A stretch of 64,000 bases of DNA, taken from contig NZ_JAGTJJ010000047.1 in NCBI RefSeq assembly GCF_028435365.1, positions 27,808 to 91,807 on the forward strand, read 5' to 3'. The DNA comes from Polyangium jinanense. GTDB lineage: Bacteria; Myxococcota; Polyangia; Polyangiales; Polyangiaceae. The notes below the pieces were generated by a model that was given only the letters and a program-made list of their open reading frames with translations, was not told the origin of the DNA and did not search any database. Shown in pieces: positions 35,571 to 44,991 of the stretch. A program made the position numbers and the translations under genes. Each line of letters opens with the position of its first letter. The first letter of the stretch is position 1.

Positions 35571-35960
35571 ATGCAGCGCATCTTTCTGACGGCGGCGGCG
35601 CTCCTGGTGATGAACGGGTGCGGCAACGAGTGCAGTTTCAGGAAACAATGCAATGGCAACGTCCTGGAGACCTGCGGCGAGGGGCCGGACCAGGTCGTCA
35701 ACCGAAAGGTGCACGATACGCCTTGCGAAGCGCCCAACGAAATCTGCGTCGAGCCCACGGAGGGCGAGGCTTACTGCGCGCGTGCGCCGCAAGCTTCGTG
35801 CGACGACACGTTCGAGGAATCGTGCGACGGAAACGTCCGGTTGACGTGCCGCCCGAAGCTCATCCAGCCCGCGGACGCCCCCCGCTTCGTGGTGGCGGTC
35901 GACTGCGCGGACTCGGCCAAGACGTGCGTCGACGATGGCATGACGACACGCTGCCAGTAA
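35571..35960 (+). CDS. Small Cys-rich lipoprotein
   Basis: 129 aa. The signal MQRIFLTAAALLVMNGCGNEC gives a lipidated Cys at about residue 17. The mature part holds about ten Cys in two similar halves (ECSFRKQCNGNVLETC ... CEAPNEICVEP and SCDDTFEESCDGNVRLTC ... DCADSAKTCVDDG), so it looks like an internal duplication of a small disulfide-rich unit. No known enzyme. The start is ATG 35571, which places the signal core correctly. It precedes the metal exporter genes by 51 bp on the same strand; co-transcription is possible. Confidence 0.75.
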   Translation: MQRIFLTAAALLVMNGCGNECSFRKQCNGNVLETCGEGPDQVVNRKVHDTPCEAPNEICVEPTEGEAYCARAPQASCDDTFEESCDGNVRLTCRPKLIQPADAPRFVVAVDCADSAKTCVDDGMTTRCQ

Positions 35961-36011
35961 GGCATGACTTGACCCGGGGCCCGTCCCGCGCTGGGATGCA
36001 GGGGACCCACG

Positions 36012-37082
36012 ATGGCGACTCCTTCCTCCCTGCCTGCCGTGATCGCCGCGCTCGCCGCGAACACGCTCGTGACGCTCCTCAAGTTCGTGGCCTTTTTCCT
36101 GTCCGGCTCGGGCGCGATGCTCTCCGAGGCCATCCACAGCGCCGCGGACACGGGCAACCAGCTGCTCCTCTTCATCGGGCTGAAGCGCGGCGCGCGACAA
36201 GGGGACGAAGAATTCCCTTATGGCTACGGCGGCGAGCGCTTCGTGTTCGGCTTGCTCTCGGCCGCCGGCATCTTCTTCGTCGGCTGCGGCGTCACCGTGT
36301 ATCACGGCATCGAGGGGCTACGTCATCCCCACGCGACCTCGGTCAACGTGGTGACATTCGTCGTCCTCGGCCTTTCGTTCCTCATCGAAGGAAGCGCGCT
36401 CGTCTTCGCCGCACGGAGCATCGCCGCGCAGCGCGGGAGCATGCCTTTCTTTCGGTATGTGCGCGAGAAAGCGGATCCGGCGTCGGTGGCCATCCTGCTC
36501 GAGGACGGTGCCGCCGTGCTGGGCCTGTTCCTGGCGGCGATAGGCATCGTGGCCTCGTATTACACGGGCAGCCCGGTCTGGGACGCGATTGCCTCCATCC
36601 TCGTCGGCTTGCTCCTCGGGTTCGTCGCGATCCACCTCGTCACCCAGAATCGCGAATTGCTGATCGGGATGGCCGTGCCCGACGGCGTGGAGGAGGCGTT
36701 CGTCCGGGTGCTACGCGAGCGGCCGAGCGTCCGCGGCGTGCGTGATGTGAAGAGCCGGCGGATCACGCCGGAAGTCTACAAGCTCAAGGCCGAGGTCACG
36801 TTCGACGCGGCTTTCCTCGCGGCCCGGCTCGATCTGACGTTGCCCGCGCAGCCCGGCGCGCTGTCCGGCGCGGAGCGCGAGAGGACGCTGCGGGTCGTGG
36901 CGGATGGTGCGCTCCTCGCCATCAGCAAGGAAATCGACGATATCGAGGTGGCCGTACGCGCCGTCATTCCGGAGGCGAGGCACATCGATATCGAGGTGGA
37001 CCATCACATCGAGGATCGGCTCGCCGATTCGATACGCGAGCGAGCCTCGCTGCGAGCGACGAGCGCCGAGATGTCGAGCTGA
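36012..37082 (+). CDS. Cation diffusion facilitator (SLC30A9-like)
   Basis: 356 aa with about six membrane helices in the first 210 residues and a long cytosolic C-terminal domain. Helix 2 has the metal site SEAIHSAADTGNQ (His-x3-Asp) and helix 5 LLEDGAAVLG (acidic pair). GYGGERFVFGLLSAAGIFFVGCGVTVYHGIEGL is close to the ZnT9/SLC30A9 branch of the family. CDF proteins export Zn, Co, Cd or Mn against protons; here the metal is not determined. The next gene, a CadD-type exporter, begins 11 bp after the stop, giving a likely metal-resistance operon. Confidence 0.93.
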   Translation: MATPSSLPAVIAALAANTLVTLLKFVAFFLSGSGAMLSEAIHSAADTGNQLLLFIGLKRGARQGDEEFPYGYGGERFVFGLLSAAGIFFVGCGVTVYHGIEGLRHPHATSVNVVTFVVLGLSFLIEGSALVFAARSIAAQRGSMPFFRYVREKADPASVAILLEDGAAVLGLFLAAIGIVASYYTGSPVWDAIASILVGLLLGFVAIHLVTQNRELLIGMAVPDGVEEAFVRVLRERPSVRGVRDVKSRRITPEVYKLKAEVTFDAAFLAARLDLTLPAQPGALSGAERERTLRVVADGALLAISKEIDDIEVAVRAVIPEARHIDIEVDHHIEDRLADSIRERASLRATSAEMSS

Positions 37083-37093
37083 TCGGCTCCCGC

Positions 37094-37696
37094 ATGGGTG
37101 ACGTACTCTCGGCGCTCGGCGTGGCCCTCGTCGTCTTCGTTTCCACGAACGTCGACGATCTCTTGCTGCTCGCGGCATTCTTCTCGGATCCGAGCTTCGA
37201 GCCGCGTCACGTCGTCGCCGGCCAGTTCCTCGGCATCGCCGCTCTCGTTGCGGTCAGCGCTGCGTGCGCGCTCTTCGCGCTCGTCGTGCCCGAGGGCTTC
37301 ATCGGGCTGCTCGGGCTCCTGCCGCTCGGGCTCGGGCTTCGCGGCCTGTGGGCCCTCTGGCGGGGCCAGGAAGACGCGGATGCCTCGGAGCCCGAACCGC
37401 GCCCCGGGATCCTGCGTTCCAAGGTGCTCGCCGTCGCCGGTGTCACGGTAGCGAATGGCGGAGACAACCTGGGCGTGTACATTCCCCTCTTTTCGAGCGC
37501 ACCGAAGCTCATCCCGCTTTACGCAAGCGTGTTCATGGTGATGACCGGCGTCTTTTGCGCCGTCGGCCATCATCTCGTCCACAATGCGCTCCTGGGACAT
37601 CGTATCCAACGTTGGGGCCGCGTGGCGTTACCGATCGTCCTGGTTGCGCTCGGGCTCATGATCCTGTCCCGCGCGCTCGTGCTCGTCCGCGGGTGA
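37094..37696 (+). CDS. CadD-type cadmium resistance transporter
   Basis: 200 aa with about five or six membrane helices. The repeated acidic helices are typical: VSTNVDDLLLLAAFF near the N-terminus and VTVANGGDNLGVYIPLF in the second half; QFLGIAALV and the closing hydrophobic helix also fit. CadD proteins confer cadmium tolerance in Firmicutes and related bacteria; specificity is inferred from family. Co-transcribed with the upstream CDF gene (11-bp gap). No metal-sensing regulator was seen beside it. Confidence 0.88.
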   Translation: MGDVLSALGVALVVFVSTNVDDLLLLAAFFSDPSFEPRHVVAGQFLGIAALVAVSAACALFALVVPEGFIGLLGLLPLGLGLRGLWALWRGQEDADASEPEPRPGILRSKVLAVAGVTVANGGDNLGVYIPLFSSAPKLIPLYASVFMVMTGVFCAVGHHLVHNALLGHRIQRWGRVALPIVLVALGLMILSRALVLVRG

Positions 37697-37760
37697 AGGG
37701 ATGCCCCTTTGGCCGCCATCGGGCGGCCCGATGCGGTAGGATGCGTCGGAGGGACACGCC

Positions 37761-38153
37761 ATGACAGACATTCTTCGCCCCGAACGAGCAAAAGAAGAGC
37801 TCCTCGCGCTCATGCACCAGTGGACGGCGGCCGTGGGCGCCAAGGACGCGGGGTATTTCGATCGGCACGTCGACGAGAGCTGGGAGTACATCGATTCCAC
37901 CGGCGCTCAGCGCGGCAAAAAGGATTATTGGGTGCTCATCCAGGACGTGACGTCGTATACCGAGGAGTTCCGGCGGTTCGACGTGCGCATCGTCGCCGAG
38001 CGCATCGCGCTGATCACGGGGGTATACCTGGGGCGGGTCGAGCTACGGGGTGGAGTGCGTCTGGAAAAACTCCTCGCGTTCAGCGCGGTATGGCAGCAGC
38101 GCGAAGGCGTCTGGAGGGCGCTCATGCATCACACGACGGACGCTCCAGGCTGA
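37761..38153 (+). CDS. SnoaL/DUF4440-like (NTF2 fold) protein
   Basis: 130 aa, a single NTF2-like domain: helix ELLALMHQWTAAVGAKDAGYFDRHVDESWEYID, then GKKDYWVLIQDV and the strand-rich end (FSAVWQQREGVWRALMHHTTD). Proteins of this fold serve as isomerases, cyclases, or ligand-binding partners; no active-site pattern points to one. ATG 37761 has GGAGG 8 nt upstream. Stands alone between the CadD gene and the MFS gene. Confidence 0.85.
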   Translation: MTDILRPERAKEELLALMHQWTAAVGAKDAGYFDRHVDESWEYIDSTGAQRGKKDYWVLIQDVTSYTEEFRRFDVRIVAERIALITGVYLGRVELRGGVRLEKLLAFSAVWQQREGVWRALMHHTTDAPG

Positions 38154-38306
38154 GCCCGATTCGGATGGGTCCGCCTTCTTCGCCTCCGCGCGGAGGCCGC
38201 TCGATGCGCTCGTAAGCCAGGAAAAACCGGCCTTGCGACGGGCGCCGGCCAGCGTTACGAGCCGCGTGCGGCGGCGCTGCTCCGGAGATCGGAGGAGGGA
38301 AGAGGC

Positions 38307-39995
38307 ATGGCCCCCGAGCCGAAGGATTTCAACCCCGGGCGTGGTGGCGACGCGAACGGGCTGAACGAGCTCGATGCCCGCGCCACGCGGTCGATGCTCG
38401 TGCCCCTTGCGCTGGCGCAGTTCCTCGCGAGCTACGACGCCTCGAGCATGAACGTCGCCATCAGCCGGATCACGGAGGACCTCGGGACGACGGTGACCGG
38501 TGTTCAGACGGTCATCACGCTCTTCACGTTGACCATGGCCGCGCTGATGATCCCGGGGAGCAAGCTCAGCGACCTCTGGGGACGCAAGCGCTGCTTCAGG
38601 CTCGGGATCGCCATGTACGGCATAGGCGCGCTCGTCACGGCGCTCTCGCCCGCGCTGGCGGTCATGATCACCGGTTTTTCGCTGCTGGAAGGAATCGGCT
38701 CGGCGCTCATGATTCCTCCGATTTACATCTTGATCACGGTCTCGTTCGCCGACCCGGTTTCGCGCGCGAAGGGGTTCGCGCTGGTCAGCGCCGCTGGAGG
38801 GCTCGGCTCGGCCAGCGGGCCGCTCATTGGCGGGTTCCTCACGACGACGATCACCTGGCGCGCCTCGTTCCTCGCCGAGGCATTGACCACCCTCGTGATC
38901 CTCTACGCGAGCCGTCGGATTGTCGAGCCCAAAGCCGATCTTCCGAAACGCGAGTTCGACCTCTTGGGCGCTGTGCTGTCCGCGGCCGGCCTCGCCCTCA
39001 CCGTTATCGGCATTCTCCAAGCGGGAACGTACGGCTGGCTCCGCGCGCGCAAGGATTTCGTGATCGGCGCGGCCGTGGTCCTCGCGCGAGGAGACGTCTC
39101 GCCGGTCGTCCTGTTCACGACGATGGGTATCACGCTGCTCGTGTTTTTCTTCCTGCATGTGCGGCGCCGGGAGCGCTCGGGCAGACCGCTCTTGTCGACG
39201 AGGCTGTTCGAGAGCCGGACCGTGAATCTGGGGCTCGTCACGCAGCACGTGCAATGGTTCATGATGATCGGCACGTTCTTCGTCGTGTCCGTCTTCTTGC
39301 AGGTCAGCCGGGGGTACGACGCCATTCGAACCGGCGTCCTCGTGACGCCGGCGACGCTCGGGATCCTGATTGCATCCACGCGAATGGAGAAGATGACACG
39401 AAAGTACCCCCAGCGCTCGATCATTCGCGCTGGATTCGTGACGGCTCTTTCGGGCATCGCCCTCTTGCTCTTGCTCGTCGACGCCACATCCAGCGTCCTC
39501 ACCTTCATCCCCGGGCTCTTTTTGATCGGGTTTGGCGCGGGTATCATGCTTACGGCGTCGGTCAACCTCGTGCAGTCGAGCGTACCGGACGAGGACCAGG
39601 GCGAGATCTCCGGCATCTCGCGCAGCGTGTCGAATCTCGGTTCGTCGCTCGGCACCGCGATCGCCGGCGCGGTGCTGATCTCGGCCCTCCACGCCGGGAT
39701 TGCCTCTCGCGTCGCCGAGAGCACGGTCCTGTCCGCGGGCGAAAAGCAGCGGCTGTCCGCGGCGCTCGAACACAGCGTCAGCGCCGTGAGCGACGCGGAG
39801 GTCCGCAAGGCGCTGCAGGGCAAACCCCAGGCCGTCGTGGAGGAGGTGACCAGGATCAATGCCGAGGCCCGGGACCGAGCGATGGGTCTGGCTTTGGCAG
39901 CGGTGGGCCTGTTCGGTTTGATCGGCCTCACCGCAGCGGTGTTTCTCCCGGCGAACGCCGGGCGCCCTCGTCCCGGACGTGCCTCGACGAAATGA
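38307..39995 (+). CDS. 14-TM MFS transporter (DHA2, EmrB/QacA type)
   Basis: 562 aa. N-terminal helix with SYDASSMNVAISRI, motif A GSKLSDLWGRKRCFRLG, motif C ALVSAAGGLGSASGPLIGGFL, and fourteen predicted membrane segments. A cytosolic-looking C-terminal segment (about 480-535) separates the last helices (GLALAAVGLFGLIGLTAAVFL). Expected to be a proton-coupled drug exporter in the inner membrane. It has an SD (GGAGGAGGGAAGAGGC). A DUF1269 gene follows 47 bp later and may be in the same operon. Confidence 0.9.
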   Translation: MAPEPKDFNPGRGGDANGLNELDARATRSMLVPLALAQFLASYDASSMNVAISRITEDLGTTVTGVQTVITLFTLTMAALMIPGSKLSDLWGRKRCFRLGIAMYGIGALVTALSPALAVMITGFSLLEGIGSALMIPPIYILITVSFADPVSRAKGFALVSAAGGLGSASGPLIGGFLTTTITWRASFLAEALTTLVILYASRRIVEPKADLPKREFDLLGAVLSAAGLALTVIGILQAGTYGWLRARKDFVIGAAVVLARGDVSPVVLFTTMGITLLVFFFLHVRRRERSGRPLLSTRLFESRTVNLGLVTQHVQWFMMIGTFFVVSVFLQVSRGYDAIRTGVLVTPATLGILIASTRMEKMTRKYPQRSIIRAGFVTALSGIALLLLLVDATSSVLTFIPGLFLIGFGAGIMLTASVNLVQSSVPDEDQGEISGISRSVSNLGSSLGTAIAGAVLISALHAGIASRVAESTVLSAGEKQRLSAALEHSVSAVSDAEVRKALQGKPQAVVEEVTRINAEARDRAMGLALAAVGLFGLIGLTAAVFLPANAGRPRPGRASTK

Positions 39996-40042
39996 AGATC
40001 GGGCACGGCCGTTGCTTTGATGAGCCTCGAAAGGAGCACGTC

Positions 40043-40540
40043 ATGAGCGATCTGGTTGTCATCGCATACCCGGACGAACACCGCGCAGCCGAGGTCATGC
40101 TGGCCATCAACCGAATGAGCAGCGAAAACCTCGTCGATCTCGAGGACGCCTGCTATGTGACCAAGGGGCCGGAAGGAAAGGTCCGACTCCACCAGAGCAA
40201 GGATCTCACGGCTGCCGGCGCGTTGTCGGGCGGATTGTGGGGTATGTTGATCGGCCTGTTTTTCCTCGCCCCCGTGTTCGGCCTGGCCGTTGGAGCGGCG
40301 ACCGGAGCGCTCACGGGCAAAGCATCGGACTATGGGATCGACGATGCCTTCATGAAGCGGCTCGCCGAGCAGATGAAACCAGGGAGCTCGGCGATCTTCA
40401 CGCTCACCCGCAAGGTCACGGCCGACAAGGTCATCCCCGAGCTCGCCAAGTACGGCGGAACGGTGCTGCGGACCTCGCTCTCCAAGGACGCAGAAGAGAA
40501 GCTCGAGGCGGCGCTGCAGCAGGGCCAGAAGGCCGCATGA
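40043..40540 (+). CDS. DUF1269 membrane protein
   Basis: 165 aa. The domain is typical: MSDLVVIAYPDEHRAAEVMLAINRM, the segment DACYVTKGPEGKVRLHQSKDL, a Gly/Ala-rich hydrophobic hairpin (GALSGGLWGMLIGLFFLAPVFGLAVGAATGALTG) and FMKRLAEQMKPGSSAIFTL. Function unknown; often linked to stress or membrane proteins. ATG 40043 has AAGGAG 6 nt upstream. Convergent with the debranching-enzyme gene. Confidence 0.9.
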   Translation: MSDLVVIAYPDEHRAAEVMLAINRMSSENLVDLEDACYVTKGPEGKVRLHQSKDLTAAGALSGGLWGMLIGLFFLAPVFGLAVGAATGALTGKASDYGIDDAFMKRLAEQMKPGSSAIFTLTRKVTADKVIPELAKYGGTVLRTSLSKDAEEKLEAALQQGQKAA

Positions 40541-40570
40541 CCGCGCGCTGCCTCGGCGGGTAGGAGGCCA

Positions 40571-42664
40571 TCAAGCTGCCTTCCGGAGCGCCTCCCTCTC
40601 GGCGAGCCAATCCCGAAGCACATCCATGGGCGTCCGGGCGTCCGGACGCTCCGCGTGGACATCGGCGGGCTCCCATCGCCCTGGGACACGGCGAACCGAG
40701 AGCGAAGCGATGTTGTCCGGCAGGGCGGGCGCCGATGTCAGCTCGTCGCCCTTCGGCTCGAGACCCAAAAGGACGCGGATGGCGAGCAGGGGCGCTCCGG
40801 AGGCCCAGGCCTGCGGGCTCGACGCCGTGGGGTACTCGACGGGGAAGCCGGTCCTTTTACGCTCGTACCCGGCGAAGACCTCGGGCAGGCGAAAGCGGAA
40901 AAACCTCGCGGCGTCGAAGAGAGCCGTACAGATGCGGCTGGCTTCCTCGCGATAACCATGACGTGCCAGGCCCGCGGCGATGATGGCGTTGTCGTGGGGC
41001 CAGACCGTACCGTTGTGGTATTCGATCGGGTTGTACCCTGCTTCGCCGTCGGCCATGGTGCGGACACCCCAGCCGGAGAAAAGCGCCGGGCCCATGAGGT
41101 GGCGGACGATCGACTCGACCTTGTCGTCCTCGACGATCCCGCTCCACAGGAGGTGTCCGATATTCGAGGTGAGACTGTCGACCTTGCGCTTTCGCCCATC
41201 GAGCGCGAGCGCGAAGAAGCCTCGCTCCGGAATCCAGAAATCTCGATTGAAACGCGCCTTGAGGTCGGCCGCCTCGCTCTCCAATCGCTCGGCGAGGGCT
41301 GGATCACGGAAGATCGATCGTGCGAGTCGCGCACACCGGATCTTGGCGTCGTACGCGTATCCCTGGAGCTCACAGGTCGCGCGCGGCCCCTCCGCGAGCG
41401 TGCCGTCCGCGAACAGGATCGAGTTCCAGGAGTCCTTCCAGCATTGGTTCTCGAGGCCGGTATTGGCCCTCCGCTCGTATTCGATGTACCCGTCTCCGTC
41501 GCGGTCGCCATACCGGTCGATCCAGTCGAGCGCGGCGCGCGCGACCTTTTCCAGCCGGCGTACGAGCGCCGCGTCGCCGGTCCATCGCTCGTATTCGTCG
41601 AGCAGGATCAGGAAGAGCGGCGTCGCGTCGGCGGTGCCGTAATAGGGCGACTGTGGTCGCTCGGCGAAGGCGGTGAGCTCCCCGAAGCGCAGCTCGTGCA
41701 GGATCTTCCCCGGCTCCTCATCGCGGAAATCGTCGCATTCGCGGCCCTGCCGCCCGCCGAGCACGACGAGCGAGGTTGCGGCGAGCTCGGGGAGGAAGGG
41801 CAGCGCTTGATAACTGGTGATCAGGCTGTCGCGGCCGAAGAGCGCCATGAACCATGGCAATCCGGCGGCGGGAAGCGCGTATTGCGGGAAAATGTCGGGG
41901 TAGGGGTAAAAGCGAAGCGCCGCGAGGTCGATGATGCTCCTCATGTACACCTGCTGGATGATGGGAGGCTCGCTGCTCACGAGCGGCACGCTCTCGATCC
42001 ATCGCGTCACGTCCTCGCGCCGGTCTGGCCTCAGCCATTGCTGCGTCTTCGAAGGGTCGGCCGCCGTGACGTGGCCGGAAAGCGGGCGTACGGACATGAT
42101 CGTCGTCCACGAGGATTTCGGCTGGATCTCGAGCTCGAAGACGAAACCGACCTCGCTCACCTCGGCGGGTTGGCTCGAGCCGATGAGGGTTTGCCGTACG
42201 AAGCCCTCTCGCCGGTAGCCGAGCAGGAGCTCGTGTTCCCGTACCTCGCGGTACAGTTCCCCCTTCTTGGCGAGCGCGTCCTTGACCTCGAACAGGTCGG
42301 CGAAGTCGGCAGCCGCGTCGATGTGGAGCTTGATCGCGATCGGCTTCGTGGAATGGTTGATGACCTCGATTTCCTCGCGGAAGCCTTCGCCTGCGTGACG
42401 GCGCCGGATGATCGAGACATAGGGATTCTCATAGATGCTCGCGGTGCGAGGGAACAGGAAAAACTGGGCAAAGTAATACTCCACGCTGTCCGCCGTGAGC
42501 ACGTCGGGGGGCTTTCCATCGACGCGGAGAATCCAGCGCGAGAGGTGGCGCGTGTCCTTGTAGAATAGTCCGTGCGGCTGATCCGGCGTGGCGTCGATGT
42601 CCCCCGTTCGACTGGACGTGACGAACGTCGATCCATCGAGGATGCTGATCATGATCTCGGCCAT
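40571..42664 (-). CDS. Amylo-alpha-1,6-glucosidase / glycogen-debranching-type protein
   Basis: 697 aa. N-terminal beta domain of the GDE_N type (about 5-210; ISILDGSTFVTSSRTGDI, GLFYKDTRHLSRW), then an (alpha/alpha)6 toroid from about 290 (GLPWFMALFGRDSLITSYQALPF, DATPLFLILLDEYERW, YGDRDGDGYIEYERR, NQCWKDSWNSI, WPHDNAIIAAGLARHGY). The acidic residues in DSLIT, DGDGYIEYE and HDN belong to the family's active site. It should cleave alpha-1,6 or other glycosidic links in glycogen-like glucans or trehalose-related substrates, in the cytosol. The start at ATG 42664 follows AGGGAG; the longer frame to 42862 is not supported. Confidence 0.9.
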   Translation of the reverse strand: MAEIMISILDGSTFVTSSRTGDIDATPDQPHGLFYKDTRHLSRWILRVDGKPPDVLTADSVEYYFAQFFLFPRTASIYENPYVSIIRRRHAGEGFREEIEVINHSTKPIAIKLHIDAAADFADLFEVKDALAKKGELYREVREHELLLGYRREGFVRQTLIGSSQPAEVSEVGFVFELEIQPKSSWTTIMSVRPLSGHVTAADPSKTQQWLRPDRREDVTRWIESVPLVSSEPPIIQQVYMRSIIDLAALRFYPYPDIFPQYALPAAGLPWFMALFGRDSLITSYQALPFLPELAATSLVVLGGRQGRECDDFRDEEPGKILHELRFGELTAFAERPQSPYYGTADATPLFLILLDEYERWTGDAALVRRLEKVARAALDWIDRYGDRDGDGYIEYERRANTGLENQCWKDSWNSILFADGTLAEGPRATCELQGYAYDAKIRCARLARSIFRDPALAERLESEAADLKARFNRDFWIPERGFFALALDGRKRKVDSLTSNIGHLLWSGIVEDDKVESIVRHLMGPALFSGWGVRTMADGEAGYNPIEYHNGTVWPHDNAIIAAGLARHGYREEASRICTALFDAARFFRFRLPEVFAGYERKRTGFPVEYPTASSPQAWASGAPLLAIRVLLGLEPKGDELTSAPALPDNIASLSVRRVPGRWEPADVHAERPDARTPMDVLRDWLAEREALRKAA

Positions 42665-43215
42665 GACGAACTCCCTTGGCGTTCCGGTTTTTCGCAGACG
42701 TACTTGATGCGCGTCGGGGAGGGCCGCAAGGCGCCATGATCCGGCGAAGGCGCCCTGGCGGAGGGGAGCGATGCGGAAAGGGGAGCGATGCGGAGGCGGG
42801 TTGTCCGACCCGACCTCGTCACGGCGGGCTCGGCTCGATCTGTCGCGCCCGCATCCTTTCACGGAAGCTGGAAACCGTTAGAGCAACATGCTCTCTGCAT
42901 GCCGCCGAGTGACGAGGGGGCCGAGGCCCACGCCGCCCCGATCCCGCCTTCGCCACTGACGCTCCGCGCAACGTTCGCCGCTCAGTAAACAAAGATATTT
43001 TACCATGAACACCGTCGCGACGGACGAACCTTTCATGTACTGTACGTTCCGGCGATGGGGTTTTGCGGGGAGACAGACGCGGCGCTGCGCGTGATCGCAG
43101 CATCCGGAGGGGCAGCACCATCCTCCGGCGCGTGCTCTTCGCGGTCGGGCGGCCACGACCCTGCGTCGAGGGGTCCCGTCGACGAACCGCTACAGCTTCC
43201 AGGGGGGAGAGGTCA
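42665..43215. other. Intergenic region between divergent genes
   Basis: About 550 bp between the debranching-type gene (-) and the TPR envelope protein (+). No open frame here looks like a real protein. An AT-rich stretch at about 42983-43006, unusual in this GC-rich DNA, is a plausible promoter or regulatory area for the + strand operon; I cannot assign -35/-10 boxes. Confidence 0.35.
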
Positions 43216-44277
43216 ATGACCTGCAGCCGCAATCGCGTGTTCCCGTGGCTCGTGGCCGCCCTGCTCGTGAGCGCTGCGGCGCCCGCGGTCGCCGGGGAAC
43301 CGCAGGGCCCGCCCTCCGCGCAGGACCTCTACGTGTCGGCGCAAAAGCTCTTCGATCAGGGCCATTTCGCCGAAGCGCTCGTCGGCTTTCGCCACGCCTA
43401 TAACGCGTCGGGCAGCCCGAACGCGCGCATCATGATCGGCAATTGCCTCGTCGCGCTCGGAAGGACGGCCGAGGCCTACGAGGAGATGTCGGCGACGCTG
43501 CGCGAGGCCACGAAGCGCGCGGAGACCGAGCCGAAATATGTACCGACACGAGACGCCGCCGCGAAGCATGTCGCGCTCCTCGAGTCGAAGGTGGGAAAAC
43601 TCGTCGTCGAGATCGCGGATCCCGCGGGCGTCGAGGTGACGGTCAATGGATCGCGCGTGCCGCCGGAAAAGTTCGGCGTTGCTTTCGCGGTGGACCCCGG
43701 GACGGTCGTCGTCGCGGCGACGCGCGCGGACGGGAGAGTCGCGCGGCAGGAGCAGACGGTCGAGGCGGGCGCGAGTGAGCGGGTTTCGCTGGTGTTCCCG
43801 GACGTCGGGCCCAAGAAGATCGAGCCGACGGGCCCCGTGCGCGTGGAGGGCCCGAAGCCGCCGGGCGGCGACGAACTGCGGACGGGTGGCGCGGTGCGGA
43901 CGGCGGGGTTCGTCGTCGCGGGCATCGGCGTCGCGGGGATGGCGATCTTCGGCGTCACGGGGCTCATGGCCCGGAGCCGGTTCGCGACGCTCGAAGAAGA
44001 ATGCCACGCGACGCGCTGTACCGATCTGAAATACGCCGACGTCGTCGACAGCGGCATGGCGCTGACGACGGCCGCCAATACCAGCCTCGCCATCGGTGCG
44101 GCGGGGATCGTCGGCGGGGGGCTCATGATTTTGTTCGGCGGGCCGTCGTTCGCTCGCCCTGCTGCGCGCTCGGCTCCTTCCGGCACGAGCATCGTGGCGC
44201 CCCAAAGCCCCGTCGTGGGCGCGGGCTTCACGATGTCGCCGGGGGGCGCGGGCGTCCACTGCACGGTCGCTTTTTAG
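43216..44277 (+). CDS. Exported TPR/PEGA-like protein with C-terminal membrane helices
   Basis: 353 aa. Signal peptide (VFPWLVAALLVSAAAPAVAGE), TPR-like helices (about 33-110; AQKLFDQGHFAEALVGFRHAYNASG, MIGNCLVALGRTAEAYEEM), a beta domain (about 130-205; KLVVEIADPAGVEVTVNGSRV), a Pro/Gly-rich linker and two membrane helices near the C-terminus (FVVAGIGVAGMAIFGVTGL; TSLAIGAAGIVGGGLMILFG). It shares this plan with the protein at 13236-14261. ATG 43216 has a strong SD (GGGGGGAGAGGT). First gene of a compact operon with a CBM3 lipoprotein (9-bp gap) and a Ser/Thr kinase. Confidence 0.85.
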   Translation: MTCSRNRVFPWLVAALLVSAAAPAVAGEPQGPPSAQDLYVSAQKLFDQGHFAEALVGFRHAYNASGSPNARIMIGNCLVALGRTAEAYEEMSATLREATKRAETEPKYVPTRDAAAKHVALLESKVGKLVVEIADPAGVEVTVNGSRVPPEKFGVAFAVDPGTVVVAATRADGRVARQEQTVEAGASERVSLVFPDVGPKKIEPTGPVRVEGPKPPGGDELRTGGAVRTAGFVVAGIGVAGMAIFGVTGLMARSRFATLEEECHATRCTDLKYADVVDSGMALTTAANTSLAIGAAGIVGGGLMILFGGPSFARPAARSAPSGTSIVAPQSPVVGAGFTMSPGGAGVHCTVAF

Positions 44278-44285
44278 GAGGGGGA

Positions 44286-44981
44286 ATGCATTCGATCCGT
44301 AGGCGTGGTCCCGCGTCGTCTCCACGGCTCGTCGTCGCCGCCCTCGCGGCCTTCGGCAGCGTCAGCGCGTGTAGCTTCGATTGGGAGGGCTACGATCCGC
44401 GGCTTGCATCGAGCGGCGAGCCCGGGGCGACGGGTCCCTCCGCCGGCGGCGCCGGCGGAGATGGCGGCGCGGGGGGCGTGGGCATCGGTGGAATGGGCGG
44501 TGGTGGAGGGGGCGCAGGCGGCGCGCCCCCGACCGGCTTTCGCTTGCAGTACAAGAACGCCAATCCGAAGGTCGACGACATACAAATACAGCCGCATTTC
44601 AAGATCGTGAACGGCACCCAGGAGAACGTGCCGCTGAGTGACTTCGAGATCCGCTACTGGTTCACGCACGACGGCGGGGGGAGCTTCGTTTACGATTGCG
44701 ACTTCGCCCCGTTCAACTGTATTCATACGTCGGGTGCGTTCGGCCACACGTCGGGCGTGAAAGCCGACACGTACGCCGCAATATCGTTCACGACCGACGC
44801 CGGTATCCTCACCGCCAACTCCGACAGCGGGGAGATCCAGGCGCGCTTGCACACGCAGAACTTCACGACCGTGAACCAGGCGGGCGACTACTCGTTCGAT
44901 CCGACGAAGACCTCCTTCACCGACTGGGCGAACGTCACGCTCTATTCCAAGGGCGTCCTCGTCTGGGGAAACGAGCCTTGA
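44286..44981 (+). CDS. Lipoprotein with Gly-rich linker and family 3 carbohydrate-binding module (CBM3)
   Basis: 231 aa. Signal peptide with lipobox ending at Cys29 (FGSVSACS), a Gly-rich linker (about 48-78; AGGDGGAGGVG, GGMGGGGGGAGG) and a ~150-aa CBM3 domain: FRLQYKNANPKVDDIQIQPHFKIVN, PLSDFEIRYWFT, and SFTDWANVTLYSKGVLVWGNEP at the end. CBM3 domains bind crystalline cellulose or related glucans through aromatic residues; here the module is tethered to the membrane and has no catalytic partner. It sits between a TPR envelope protein and a Ser/Thr kinase (10-bp gap), so it may be a surface sensor or adhesin for polysaccharide. Confidence 0.86.
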   Translation: MHSIRRRGPASSPRLVVAALAAFGSVSACSFDWEGYDPRLASSGEPGATGPSAGGAGGDGGAGGVGIGGMGGGGGGAGGAPPTGFRLQYKNANPKVDDIQIQPHFKIVNGTQENVPLSDFEIRYWFTHDGGGSFVYDCDFAPFNCIHTSGAFGHTSGVKADTYAAISFTTDAGILTANSDSGEIQARLHTQNFTTVNQAGDYSFDPTKTSFTDWANVTLYSKGVLVWGNEP

Positions 44982-44991
44982 GGAGCAGGCG